DNA of 64,000 nt from Strigamia acuminata (lineage: Eukaryota; Arthropoda; Chilopoda; Geophilomorpha; Linotaeniidae): contig OX442317.1 in the NCBI GenBank assembly GCA_949358305.1, forward strand, positions 16,000,491 through 16,064,490, in the 5' to 3' direction. The position numbers and the translations under genes are program-made. The notes beneath the pieces were generated by a model. It was not told the DNA's origin. It did not search any database and saw nothing but the letters and a program-made list of their open reading frames with translations. Positions 8,963 through 18,561 of this stretch are shown here, one piece after another; positions within the stretch are counted from its first letter, which is position 1, and every line of letters starts with the position of its first letter.

Positions 8963-10639
8963 TCACTTGACTTCTTCTTCATCAGACTCCGATCCTTCAC
9001 TCTCTTTCTTAAGAGTCTCACTGGACTCACCGACTTCGGACTTTTCTAGGGGAAGAAATTCCGCTGGTCTTCGGTCGATGACGAAATTGGGTTCTTCACC
9101 TATATCTTCTGCGGGTGGAGATTTCGGCGAGTACTCCGGAGACCTTGGTTCATATTCTGGGGTCTTCTCAACTAACTCGTAACTTTCTTCAATGACCTTC
9201 TTCGAAGCGTCGTATATCTCCGCAATGCAGGGGAGTCCGTAGAACCATGAAGGGTTTATTAATCCTTTTCCGTCGGTGTTGACTCTGTCAATTAGCAGTG
9301 TCCATATGTGTTCCAGCACAGCAAAAGATTCGCCTCGATTGGCGTTAAATATCAACTTCATCACATGGACAGCATAGTTGATGTTCGAGGGATCGGTAGA
9401 GTCTGAGCGCATTTGTTCCGTGATTTTCTCGGCAATTCTAAAAAGCGTCGGAAAATAGTAGCTCACCTCGTATTCGAATAGATGCGCTATTTTCGCTCCT
9501 GGTGGAGGGAAAAAGGGTTCCACAAGAAGTTCATTTTCGGCTTCTTTTTCGTTCTCCTTGGATACCGTTTGACATCCTTTATCGACGACTGTTGTACTCT
9601 GTGGTTTTCGGGAGCTCTCTAGAGCTTCTGGCGGAATTCTCAGATCTTGCATTTCCCTTCCTAGTGGAGTGGTTATGGCGTTCAAGAACTCCGGGCTGAT
9701 GTACGGCGATCTTCCGTCACTGGAGAGGACAATTTTACACTCCGGGCAAGTTGCCCACAACCTGGCCGGGGGAGGGTGAATTCCCATGACCACAAACGGC
9801 AGAAAGCTGGGGCGCCAAGGTTGGCCTTTGGGCCGCTTCTTTGTGCCCTCGCAATTGGAACATTGCGCCAGGTGGCCTCCGGTTCCCGATCCCGAGACCC
9901 ACCCGACGGCGGAACAAAAAGGACATGGCACTTCGTCCTTCGAGAGTACCATATTATCATGTGGTTTGCCGTTCTCTTTATCTTGTTTACACTGGTCTCG
10001 TCTTTTCTGGATCTGACGAACTTTATTTGCCAACTTTTGGCGATCTGACCATGCGCTGGTATTTGACCTATTCCTAGGTTGGTCGGACCTTCGGTAGGAG
10101 GAATACGACCTTTTTTCCCGGTCTCGGTCTGGTGAATCGTTAAATCTAACGTATTCTCTTTTTGAACGCTCTTGGCCAGTACAAGAGGAAGGTGTAGCGT
10201 CTTCCGAAGTTCGGCGGCGTTTAGCTTCCATTGGTGGAGATTTTCTTCTTCGTTCGGGCGACTTGACTTGGTTGTACACAATTTCCACCTTTCGCGGTTT
10301 ACTGGTACTCGGCTGGTTTTTTGCAATTGGCGGATTATTTCTGGCGAAATCATCCGCTTTTATCTTTGGAATAACAAATGGCTTCGCCGTTGATTCTTTT
10401 TTGGCCGGTTCCTCCTGTAACGTGGGGGTTCCGGGTGGACCAAGCTCAGTGGGGAGCAATTCGGGATGTTGGCGAGCCCAACTCAAAATATCCCAGCCCC
10501 TGGCGTTGATAATCACGGGTGTTTTGGGACACCCTTCTACGAATACGGCAGCGGCCGAAGGAGGTGCCGTTACTTCTTCATCGGAGGAAGAGGATTCGAT
10601 CAACACGTATTTCCTCTTTTTTTCGATCTTTTTTCCCAT
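8963..10639 (-). CDS. ORF3 of element B, 558-aa cysteine-rich protein
   Basis: The ATG at 10637-10639 sits 4 nt after a pyrimidine-rich tract ending TTTTCTCTAG, a good splice acceptor. Residues 1-230 are basic and low-complexity, with Arg/Ser-rich stretches and possible nuclear-localisation runs (KRRRT, RRKS). Next comes a cysteine cluster, CPFCSAVGWV...CSNCEG, and CPEC about 60 residues on, which may bind zinc. A more ordered segment follows (about residues 380-480, FPTLFRIAEKITEQ) before an acidic tail with PEY/SPxSP repeats. It has no signal peptide or membrane segment, so it is not Env. A related cysteine motif is in ORF3 of element C. Function unknown; nucleic-acid binding is only a guess. 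The copy at 33956-35632 encodes the same protein. Confidence 0.75.
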   Translation of the reverse strand: MGKKIEKKRKYVLIESSSSDEEVTAPPSAAAVFVEGCPKTPVIINARGWDILSWARQHPELLPTELGPPGTPTLQEEPAKKESTAKPFVIPKIKADDFARNNPPIAKNQPSTSKPRKVEIVYNQVKSPERRRKSPPMEAKRRRTSEDATPSSCTGQERSKREYVRFNDSPDRDREKRSYSSYRRSDQPRNRSNTSAWSDRQKLANKVRQIQKRRDQCKQDKENGKPHDNMVLSKDEVPCPFCSAVGWVSGSGTGGHLAQCSNCEGTKKRPKGQPWRPSFLPFVVMGIHPPPARLWATCPECKIVLSSDGRSPYISPEFLNAITTPLGREMQDLRIPPEALESSRKPQSTTVVDKGCQTVSKENEKEAENELLVEPFFPPPGAKIAHLFEYEVSYYFPTLFRIAEKITEQMRSDSTDPSNINYAVHVMKLIFNANRGESFAVLEHIWTLLIDRVNTDGKGLINPSWFYGLPCIAEIYDASKKVIEESYELVEKTPEYEPRSPEYSPKSPPAEDIGEEPNFVIDRRPAEFLPLEKSEVGESSETLKKESEGSESDEEEVK

Positions 10640-11464
10640 TTTTCTAGAGAAAATAATATAGAGAATCTTGTCAATACGATTTATTTAATAAAATTTATAC
10701 CGCCATCTATCGTGAAAATTTATCAACTTTCTCGATGGTTTCGATATATTTTTATATCGGGATTTTACGTGCGGCTTTTTTACTATTCGTAATATTCTTG
10801 ATAAACTTATCTTTGAAATACTTACACTAGGAATCTCCTGAATCCACTTAAGTATTCACAATGATGTGGTGCCGATTTTTTAATTGACAAAACTCGTTGC
10901 TTTTAGCGAAGATGTTCTTCGCCAACGTAGAGATTCTAATTTTATATATAAAATAGTCGTGAATATCTCTTGATATATTAAATTTATCATTACTTACACG
11001 TAACACTCTTAGTACAACGTTGAAGCGTCGTGATGATGTTTCGAATTTTCTCGAAGGAGAAATTTTTCTTCCTCACGCCGAGGTCACGTGTTCGTCTTTT
11101 TTCAGACGAAATTAATCACCGAAGTTTTCTCTCGTCCTTTTCTATCATGAAAGGATTATAACATTAAGTCCCGACATATAATGTCCCGAGTTTATTGGTA
11201 ATATATATGGGTCTTACCACGAATATCGAGGTTTTTCTTGAAAGAAATCGCGACGAACTTTTCTATCGACGCAGATGTCAAAGTTGACTCGCACATGTGT
11301 GTGAAGCTTGTGAGAGAACAAATCCTCTACTCTCTACCCGGGGTATTTTCACCATATTCTCCTATAGGTTTATGATTTAACCATGACTAATTTGTGGGTC
11401 AAAAGTGACCCGATTTTTTATCTTTTTAAATACTTTATATTTTATTTAAAAAAATACGCTATCA
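10640..11464 (-). promoter_or_regulatory. Non-coding 825-bp gap between pol and ORF3 of element B, with splice-like signals
   Basis: No ORF of note is present. On the minus strand there are two GTAAGT donors (at 10998-10993 and 10825-10820) and one strong acceptor ending at 10644, just before the ORF3 ATG. This would allow a leader intron of about 182 nt. By analogy with element A, it suggests ORF3 is made from a spliced transcript. Confidence 0.4.
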
Positions 11465-14400
11465 CTAGCGGCGATCTTGAATCAGATGTATAAAATCTGT
11501 TGTGCATTCTTGATCTGTCGTAGAAATTCGCTTCGTACGAGGTTGCAGTTGTGGAAGTTCACAACTTCTTTTCCTTTTCCTAAGGTTATAATCATGTTTT
11601 GGATTATTAACTACGATGTCGCTTTCTTTTGAAGCGGGTGTTGTAACTTCTTCGGGATCTAATTCCATATTAGCAGAATTATTTCCTAATTCTTGATTAT
11701 TTAATTCACTTGAATTATTTACGGTTGAACTTTCGTTCATCCAATCAGGGTTTGGGTGATTCTCTACTCTTCCACTCTTTTGGTCGAGTGTCCAAGTCTC
11801 AATCGGGTAAGATGGGATATAAGGTGAGAGATCATCAGTATTTATGGATGGTTCTATTGATCCATCAACTAATTTTCTCAACTTATAAGCACCTCCAGGT
11901 AAAACTTCCGTAATTTCCCACGGTCCATCTCGTTTCTCGGCGAAACCTTTAGTAATTCCTTTCTCTTTATTTGAAAGGATGTGAGTGGCTTTCCATACCA
12001 AATCACCGACAGTATATTCACAAATGTGAAATTTATTTCTGTGAATCTTGTCGTGTCTCTCATAATTTGCTTGAATACGCAAATGCATCTCTTGATGTGC
12101 TCGACGTAAAATTCCAAGTAAATTATATACGTATTCTTCCGGGTTATTCTTGTCAAATGCATTTGCATGTTGAATGATCCGAGGATCAAAGGGAAGAGGT
12201 ACATTTCTTCCTGTGTTCAATAAGAATGGCGTTGCGCCTGTAGCTTCTGATTTAGCCGTTCTCGAGGCAAATGCAAATTCGTTTAAGAATCTCGGCCAAT
12301 GGGAGTGAATGTCTGAATAAAGAGCCAGCATTATTTTGATGTCTCTATTGGCCCTTTCCGTAGGATTGGCCTGAGCGTGATATGGACTCACATGAGCCAT
12401 TCTGATGTTGTGTTTTTTACAAAACTCTTCATAAATCGTGGATATGAATTGGCTCCCGTTATCACTAACAATTTTCTTTGGGTATCCCCATCTATGAATC
12501 ACTTCTCCTAACCTATTCACAATAGATTCACTAGATGCCTTACTTAAAGGGAATAATTCTACCCATTTAGTACATTGATCTATAATTACTAATACAAATC
12601 TGTATTGGCTTCTTCCTGTCGGTTTGGGACCCATTAAATCAATGCAGATTACTTCCCACGGGTAAGACATGTTATGAGGAGTGTAACTCGCTCTATGCTT
12701 CTTATGTTGACAGGGCTTGTATTGCTGGCAATGAATACAACTTCGGACGTAATTGCGAGTATCTTTATTCATCTTCGGCCAGTAATATATAAGTTTTGCT
12801 CGTTCGAGCGTCTTACTCATCCCTGCATGTCCACTTAATGGATGTCCGTGACAGGCAAACAGTACTCTTCGTACTAATGACGGTGGAATGACAGCTTTAA
12901 ATCCGTTTCCAGAGTCATTCAATTCCTCTTCAAACGTTGGTTTGAAATAAATCAGCATTTCATTACCATTTTCTTCTTGAAAATCTAATTGGTAACCTTG
13001 GACTGCTTTCATCCATTCTTTAGTTTTCTTAAACTTTCTTTGTTCGATTTCATCTCGTTTCAGATGATCGATTATCATTCTACACTCTTTGTCGGCTAGT
13101 TGAGCTTCTATAATTTCTTCTCGAGTCGGTGGAACTTCCTTTAAAACTTCCGTTAAAGCACTAAATAGTGTTTCTTCTGTAGCTTCATCCATTTTCTCCC
13201 CCTTTTCCAAAGTATTGTATAATAATTTGGAATAATCGAAATGAAGCTGCACATTCGTTAGAAATTGACAATCTTCTTTATTATTCCTTCGAATAATTTC
13301 TCGATTTCCGTCCCATTCTGGCCAGAATTGAGTAATCTCGATTGGCTCACAATAATCATTCTCTGGAATGTCTTCGATCTCCAAAGGCGCTCTCGAGAAG
13401 GCGTCGGCAACTTGGTTCTGGGTACCTCGTCGATATTTAATCTTAAAGGCGCCACATTGAAGTTTAATTGCCCAACGACCAAATCGTCCCGATGGTTCTG
13501 GTGTTCCCATCAGCCATTTTAATGCTTCGGCGTCTGATTCCAAAGTAAATGTCGTATATTCGATATACGGTCGGAATTTGTCGACTGCCCACACTACTGC
13601 TAAACACTCGAGTTCGGGTGTTGAGTAGCGTACTTCTGCCCCTCGTAAGACTCGACTAGCATAAGCTACGGGTCTAGGAGTCATGATCATTTCTCTTTTT
13701 CCTTCATCGAAGAATTCCACATCTTGGCATAACACACTACCAAGTCCATCATGTGATGCGTCTGTCAAGATTACGAATGGTTTCATCATATCTGGCATTA
13801 ACAAAACTTGTGTTTCGTCACATAAAATATTTTTTATTGTTTCAAAAGCTTTCTCTTGTTCTTCTCCCCATTCGAACACTGCTTTATCATGCATCATGCT
13901 AGTTAGAGGCCTAGCAATTTTTGCATGTTCGGGAATAAATTTCCGGAAGAAATTTGACAAGCCATGAAATCGTTGAATATCCTTGGAATTCTTAGGAGTT
14001 GGATATTTCCTAACGGATACTATCTTGTCTGGGTCAGGTGCTAATCCGGTTGGAGTTATCAAATGACCCAAAAATTTGAGTGTAGTTTTTCCAAATTTTG
14101 ATTTTTCCTTATTTACTGATAAGTTGGCCTTATCTAGTCTTTCCAACACATCTTTGATATGTTCAAGATGTTTCTCCCAAGTGGTGGAGAAGATTATCAC
14201 GTCGTCCAAATAGACTAACGCGTGTTTGTATAATGCTTCGCCCATCACTCGTTCCATTAAGAACTGAAATGTACACGGCGCATTGCAAAGACCAAAAGGC
14301 ATGCGGACAAATTGGTAATTGCCTTTCGGAGTATAAAAGGCTGTTTTCTGTCTATCTTCCTCGTCCATCTCGACCTGATAATAACCTTTGGTAAGGTCAA

Positions 14401-15757
14401 GAGACGTGAAATATTTTGCCTGATTTGTATTGTGGAGTAACAAATCAATACTTGGCATTTGTATGGCGTTGATTTCGGTGATTGCATTCAACCACCGATA
14501 ATCGATACATAAACGATAAGTACCATTTGGTTTGGCTACGATCACTGGATGACTTATGTAAGGTCCAGTAGCTCTTTCAATCAAATTATCCGCTTCTAAT
14601 TCTTCTACTAATTTAGTCATAATGGCTATTTTAGCAGGGTTATACATTCGAAATGGTTGTTTTTTCCACGTTACATCCTTTTTAAAGGTGATCTTATGCT
14701 TTATTATGTTAGTACATCCGACTTTATCTCTAAAGACGTTCTTAACACTAGCAATTACTTCGCGTAATTTACTTTTTTCCTCATCTGAACAGTCACAATC
14801 CTTTACCAGCAATTCTTCCCAATTATCTGGCGTGTGTGTGGCTGTTGCGTTGTCAGTCAACACTTGTACTCGAGCTAAATTACAATTTAACTCGTCAGTT
14901 TCGTAGGGTGCAGTCCAGTCGGACTTGCTGTCGCAAGTAAATACAGCTCGTGCTGGATTTAAATTAATTTTGGTTCGGCGCATAAAATTATGTCCGATAA
15001 TTAATCCACACACATTATTATCCAAAATGATAAAATTTATCGGTGTGAATTCTGCTCCATCTGCCCATTGTACACACAAAGTAATTTGTCCCAGTGGAAT
15101 ATGAGTAACTCCAACTGCACAAACTCTCATGTGTTTTGGACAATCTTGTATGAAATCGGGAGATGCACAAGTTTTACTTAGTAATTGCAACCCAATAAAA
15201 CACTGTGTGGCTCCTGAGTCCATCAAAGCATTATAGGTGAGTCCACCTATTGTAATTTTCATTCGGGGGTCGTCGATGTGATTTCCCAATTTATTAATTC
15301 GTTCGATGCCATCTTTTCGTTTTAACTGACTCTCGTTAATGTAAGATTTTAATCTCGCAAATCTGGAGGATTTGGAGTCGGGATTCAAATTATCAATCAT
15401 TGATTGTAAATTCTCGAATACTCCTCCACTAGAACTGGTGGATTCATCACGAATATTAAGATTGGATGTATCTTGTATCAATCTAGCTAAAGATTCGTCC
15501 CCCTTATCTAGAGAAAACAGGTCGTCGTGAAAATTCAAGAACGGGTTTGCTGTCTCCTCTGCCGGAAAGGGCGTATTTGATGCGATTTTAAACTTATAAT
15601 TCCAGTTCCTTTTCCGTGTCTTCCGGTTAGGACGAGCACGCTTAATTTCTTTATCTTGAATAGTTAATTTATCCAAAGTTTCGGAAAGTGCTTGTTCCAA
15701 GTCTGGTGGTAAAATTCCTTCGGAATTATTAATAGGGGGTTCGAAGACCCCCGCCAC
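11465..15757 (-). CDS. pol: Pol polyprotein of element B (PR-RT-RH-IN), intact
   Basis: A 1430-codon frame carries all pol enzymes. In order these are retropepsin with MDSGATQCF (DSGA at 15209-15220), RT with LCIDYRWLNAIT and FGLCNAPCTFQ and the catalytic YLDD at 14201-14212, RNase H with LTDASHDGLGSVL, and integrase. The integrase has the HHCC finger (HPLSGHAG to HCQQYK), then DLMGPKP, SDNGSQF and ERANRDI supplying the DDE triad. The frame begins one base into the gag stop (GTG at 15757), with no ATG. It is therefore reached by -1 slippage at 15760-15766, giving K-L-V-A-G-V at the junction. A short tail with NLRKRKRS may be a nuclear signal. No stop or frameshift was seen, so this copy could be active. 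Confidence 0.94.
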   Translation of the reverse strand: MAGVFEPPINNSEGILPPDLEQALSETLDKLTIQDKEIKRARPNRKTRKRNWNYKFKIASNTPFPAEETANPFLNFHDDLFSLDKGDESLARLIQDTSNLNIRDESTSSSGGVFENLQSMIDNLNPDSKSSRFARLKSYINESQLKRKDGIERINKLGNHIDDPRMKITIGGLTYNALMDSGATQCFIGLQLLSKTCASPDFIQDCPKHMRVCAVGVTHIPLGQITLCVQWADGAEFTPINFIILDNNVCGLIIGHNFMRRTKINLNPARAVFTCDSKSDWTAPYETDELNCNLARVQVLTDNATATHTPDNWEELLVKDCDCSDEEKSKLREVIASVKNVFRDKVGCTNIIKHKITFKKDVTWKKQPFRMYNPAKIAIMTKLVEELEADNLIERATGPYISHPVIVAKPNGTYRLCIDYRWLNAITEINAIQMPSIDLLLHNTNQAKYFTSLDLTKGYYQVEMDEEDRQKTAFYTPKGNYQFVRMPFGLCNAPCTFQFLMERVMGEALYKHALVYLDDVIIFSTTWEKHLEHIKDVLERLDKANLSVNKEKSKFGKTTLKFLGHLITPTGLAPDPDKIVSVRKYPTPKNSKDIQRFHGLSNFFRKFIPEHAKIARPLTSMMHDKAVFEWGEEQEKAFETIKNILCDETQVLLMPDMMKPFVILTDASHDGLGSVLCQDVEFFDEGKREMIMTPRPVAYASRVLRGAEVRYSTPELECLAVVWAVDKFRPYIEYTTFTLESDAEALKWLMGTPEPSGRFGRWAIKLQCGAFKIKYRRGTQNQVADAFSRAPLEIEDIPENDYCEPIEITQFWPEWDGNREIIRRNNKEDCQFLTNVQLHFDYSKLLYNTLEKGEKMDEATEETLFSALTEVLKEVPPTREEIIEAQLADKECRMIIDHLKRDEIEQRKFKKTKEWMKAVQGYQLDFQEENGNEMLIYFKPTFEEELNDSGNGFKAVIPPSLVRRVLFACHGHPLSGHAGMSKTLERAKLIYYWPKMNKDTRNYVRSCIHCQQYKPCQHKKHRASYTPHNMSYPWEVICIDLMGPKPTGRSQYRFVLVIIDQCTKWVELFPLSKASSESIVNRLGEVIHRWGYPKKIVSDNGSQFISTIYEEFCKKHNIRMAHVSPYHAQANPTERANRDIKIMLALYSDIHSHWPRFLNEFAFASRTAKSEATGATPFLLNTGRNVPLPFDPRIIQHANAFDKNNPEEYVYNLLGILRRAHQEMHLRIQANYERHDKIHRNKFHICEYTVGDLVWKATHILSNKEKGITKGFAEKRDGPWEITEVLPGGAYKLRKLVDGSIEPSINTDDLSPYIPSYPIETWTLDQKSGRVENHPNPDWMNESSTVNNSSELNNQELGNNSANMELDPEEVTTPASKESDIVVNNPKHDYNLRKRKRSCELPQLQPRTKRISTTDQECTTDFIHLIQDRR

Positions 15758-15766
15758 TAGTTTTTT
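15735..15766 (-). promoter_or_regulatory. -1 programmed frameshift signal, gag to pol, element B
   Basis: On the minus strand A_AAA_AAC (plus 15760-15766) is in the gag frame and directly precedes the gag TAG. After 7 nt, GGGGGT (15752-15747) pairs with ACCCCC (15740-15735) around a 6-nt loop. The -1 frame continues into pol without a start codon. Confidence 0.85.
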
Positions 15767-18138
15767 GGAACTGGTGGAGTTTCAGTACTTGGTGCTGTAG
15801 TAGCGTTCTTCGGGTCTAAGAATTTACTAAATAAATTCGACACTGTCTTACTTATCGTAGTTTGCATACTATTATGCATATCAGTTTTTAATTCTTCCAT
15901 TTTTTGATCAATAGACTCGGCAGTTACCCAATTTTGGCGTGGTCGCTTAAATTCATTCGGCTGCTGATTGATGCTATTGTTATTGGAATTATTATTTCCA
16001 GGGAAATTATTACTAAATTTTCGCTTTGGAAGCAAAGGACATTCTCTTTTGAAATGACCTGGTTGTTTACAGTGAAAACATTTCCCTGTCTGATTTTCTG
16101 ACATGGCACATAATAAATTATCCATTGATACATTATTCTCTGTCAACTCATTGACTTCCATTATTTCTTCTTCCGGCTCTATTTCCATCATTTGAGTGGA
16201 TCGAGCCGAAGGTCTCGTATTTTTGGTATCTTTAGAATACTTCTGGTTGTTAGATACCACTTTATCAATTTCTTTGGAATTCTCTGTACGGATTCTTTGG
16301 GGTTCAAAGAGTGCTCTATTCGTTCGTACGAATTGAAAGATTTTGTCTACTGACTCGCTCCTGTACAGATTTCGATCGATTAATCTATTGTAACTTGTCC
16401 AATTCAAGTTGTCGAAAAGCGTGGCAACATTTCCTCTCTCGGAGTACGATCCTTGGGCTTTAGTGAATCTGACTAGAAATTCGTATAAAGGTTCATCGTC
16501 TCCTTGGATTACTTTTCGTAAATTTCGGAGTCGAGTAGTTGGAATCATGTCGAATTCCTCACGAAATAATTCTACGAAGGTTTCCCAATTATTAAACCTG
16601 GTTTTATTCTCGTCATACCATTGTTGGGCTAATCCTGACAAGTAGGTGGGAATACCTTGATTTACCATTTCGTCCAGGGTTAGTCCTTTGGAAATGGCTA
16701 CTGTTTTAGCTACTGATAAAAATTTATCTATATCCTCCTGTTTTCCGTCGAAAACTGGGAGGTCTTGTCCTTTGAAAAAGACTTTACTGGGTCCTGGATT
16801 ATTAGATCGTTGAGGGCCAGCAGTTTGTTGAGTTTGAACGAATGTGTCCATTCGACTATCCAATTGTTTTTGGAATTGAGCGGCCATATTTTGTTGCATC
16901 TTTAAAATATATTCAAACGAAATATTGGTTTCTTCCGAGGGAAGTCTAGTTCCGGTAGAGCTTCCTGCAGAAGAGTGTGAACTTGGAACGTCACCTGTTG
17001 ATGCACGTGAGGGGTTTGACTCGTCTCGAGTTTTACTTCCGTGACTAGCATGGGTGGATGCCGCAAGGTTAAGACGAGAGTCTAAGAGTTTTTCTCTATC
17101 CCTTTGGCTGTCTTCGGCGCGATGTAAAAGAGTTGTCGTTTCTTCGAGTTCTTTTTGTCGTTTGTTCAACTCATCCCGCTGTCTCTGGATTTCATCCAAA
17201 AGTTTGTTGAAATCTACACTCGGCACTTGATCTTGTGAGATCTTATCTTGGCTGATGACAACTTGTTGGATTTCTTCAACCTCTGCCGCCTTCTGACGAA
17301 CTTCAGCTTGTTTAGTAGCTTCTTCGTCGAGCTGATTTTGACGAATTTTTTCGTCGTTAATCTTCTTTTGATTAATTGCTTCTTGTCGAAGTCGCCCTTT
17401 TTCCACTTCGTCTAGTCTCAATTGTTCCTGTCGATTTTGAGGTAAGACTGGAGATGGTAGTGGAGATAATTTTCGTCGAATGGCAGATTTATTTCCTCGC
17501 CCTTTAGGGGTTTGTTTGGCAAAATGTCTCGTCCCATTTTCCGTATAAATATGCGGATTGGGTTGCTTTTTAGCATTTTCAGGTTGAAAAGTTGAAAAAT
17601 TAGATCCTCCGGCCTCCGAAATACTTGGAGTATTGTGGCAACTGGCGTTGCGGGAGTGAGGAGTTCTATTTCCCAAACTGGACTGATCAAGCGATTCCTT
17701 GCTTGATGTTCGAAATAACTCTCGAATATCTTGGTTGCGAACCGACGGAGTTTTAATTCTTGCTTGATCTCCCAACTTTCGTTGTGGAGTTTTAGATCGT
17801 GATCTGTTTTCTTCAGACCGATCTCTTGGCGACGGGATTGGGTCCTTTCCAGAATTATGGTTCGCCGAACTCTCCTTCGAAAGTTCTGCTCGTTTTTCCG
17901 GAGTTGGATTAATACGTATGTTACGTAACGCCCGCTTCGTCACAAATTCAGAAGCTTCAATTATGGTCTTGAACTGTGTTCTATCTAGTTCATAATGCGT
18001 ACAGAACTGTGTGAGTTCATCGGGAATCATTTCCGTTTGATCACAAAGTTTTACGTAACTTGAATCCAAGCTAGTTTCTTCGTTAGCGGCCTTTTCTTCG
18101 GCAACTCTTTCGTTGTTAGGAAGATTGTTTGGATCCAT
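15757..18138 (-). CDS. gag: Gag polyprotein of element B
   Basis: A 793-residue precursor starts at an ATG (18136-18138). The N-terminal 230 residues are Ser/Arg-rich and probably disordered. Residues about 235-345 form a Gln/Glu/Lys heptad-like coiled coil (KINDEKIRQNQLDEE, RQKELEETTTLL). The capsid-like Retrotrans_gag region follows (YLSGLAQQWYDENKTRFNNW and onward). A CCHC knuckle, CFHCKQPGHFKREC, lies near residue 690, followed by an Asn-rich linker and a short helix. It is longer than the other gags here, mainly because of the coiled coil. The last codons before the stop form the slippery site. Confidence 0.93.
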   Translation of the reverse strand: MDPNNLPNNERVAEEKAANEETSLDSSYVKLCDQTEMIPDELTQFCTHYELDRTQFKTIIEASEFVTKRALRNIRINPTPEKRAELSKESSANHNSGKDPIPSPRDRSEENRSRSKTPQRKLGDQARIKTPSVRNQDIRELFRTSSKESLDQSSLGNRTPHSRNASCHNTPSISEAGGSNFSTFQPENAKKQPNPHIYTENGTRHFAKQTPKGRGNKSAIRRKLSPLPSPVLPQNRQEQLRLDEVEKGRLRQEAINQKKINDEKIRQNQLDEEATKQAEVRQKAAEVEEIQQVVISQDKISQDQVPSVDFNKLLDEIQRQRDELNKRQKELEETTTLLHRAEDSQRDREKLLDSRLNLAASTHASHGSKTRDESNPSRASTGDVPSSHSSAGSSTGTRLPSEETNISFEYILKMQQNMAAQFQKQLDSRMDTFVQTQQTAGPQRSNNPGPSKVFFKGQDLPVFDGKQEDIDKFLSVAKTVAISKGLTLDEMVNQGIPTYLSGLAQQWYDENKTRFNNWETFVELFREEFDMIPTTRLRNLRKVIQGDDEPLYEFLVRFTKAQGSYSERGNVATLFDNLNWTSYNRLIDRNLYRSESVDKIFQFVRTNRALFEPQRIRTENSKEIDKVVSNNQKYSKDTKNTRPSARSTQMMEIEPEEEIMEVNELTENNVSMDNLLCAMSENQTGKCFHCKQPGHFKRECPLLPKRKFSNNFPGNNNSNNNSINQQPNEFKRPRQNWVTAESIDQKMEELKTDMHNSMQTTISKTVSNLFSKFLDPKNATTAPSTETPPVPKN

Positions 18139-18223
18139 TATAAAAATATAATTGAATCGGTCGTTTTACTAATTTAGCGGTGGAAAACTTCGAATCGTAA
18201 CTAGAATCGGATGGCGTAGTCAG
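18139..18223 (-). other. Remnant of element B 5' untranslated leader
   Basis: These 85 bases upstream of the gag ATG match 43071-43155 in B'. They end abruptly at GTCAG|TGTTGG, where a copia LTR starts. The rest of the leader and the primer site are missing from this copy. Confidence 0.85.
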
Positions 18224-18561
18224 TGTTGGATATTGTAAACCTCTTGTATACATATTTATGTCGTCTCATCAAGCGACACTGTTGTTTACTATTGTTAATC
18301 TTAACCGATCATGTATCCTTATTTGCACTTACCTGCACGACTGGCTGCAGTACTATTTGTATCATGTTGACATTTATTACTTTGTATTTCATCCACAAGG
18401 TGGCGCTGTATACCTGTGGGTCATGTGACTGCAGAGAATAAACTCACTCCATGTTCTGATTCTCAACTGATGGCATCCCAAGTCATTTCTCCTCACAACA
18501 TGTTTTTCCAAGTCACTGCACAATTCTGCAGCTTGTATTAATAGAAAGCTGTTCCACAACA
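18224..18561 (+). repeat. Copia 5' LTR (338 bp)
   Basis: It begins TGTTG and ends CAACA (perfect 5-bp inverted ends). It is followed directly by AGGTTATGGGCC, the internal initiator-tRNA-Met fragment that copia elements use as primer-binding site. The left flank GTCAG would be the 5-bp target duplication; its partner is deleted. Confidence 0.8.

Noticed and set aside
9682-10353. 223-aa minus-strand ORF overlapping B ORF3
   Set aside because: Alternative-frame shadow of the 558-aa ORF with no domain.
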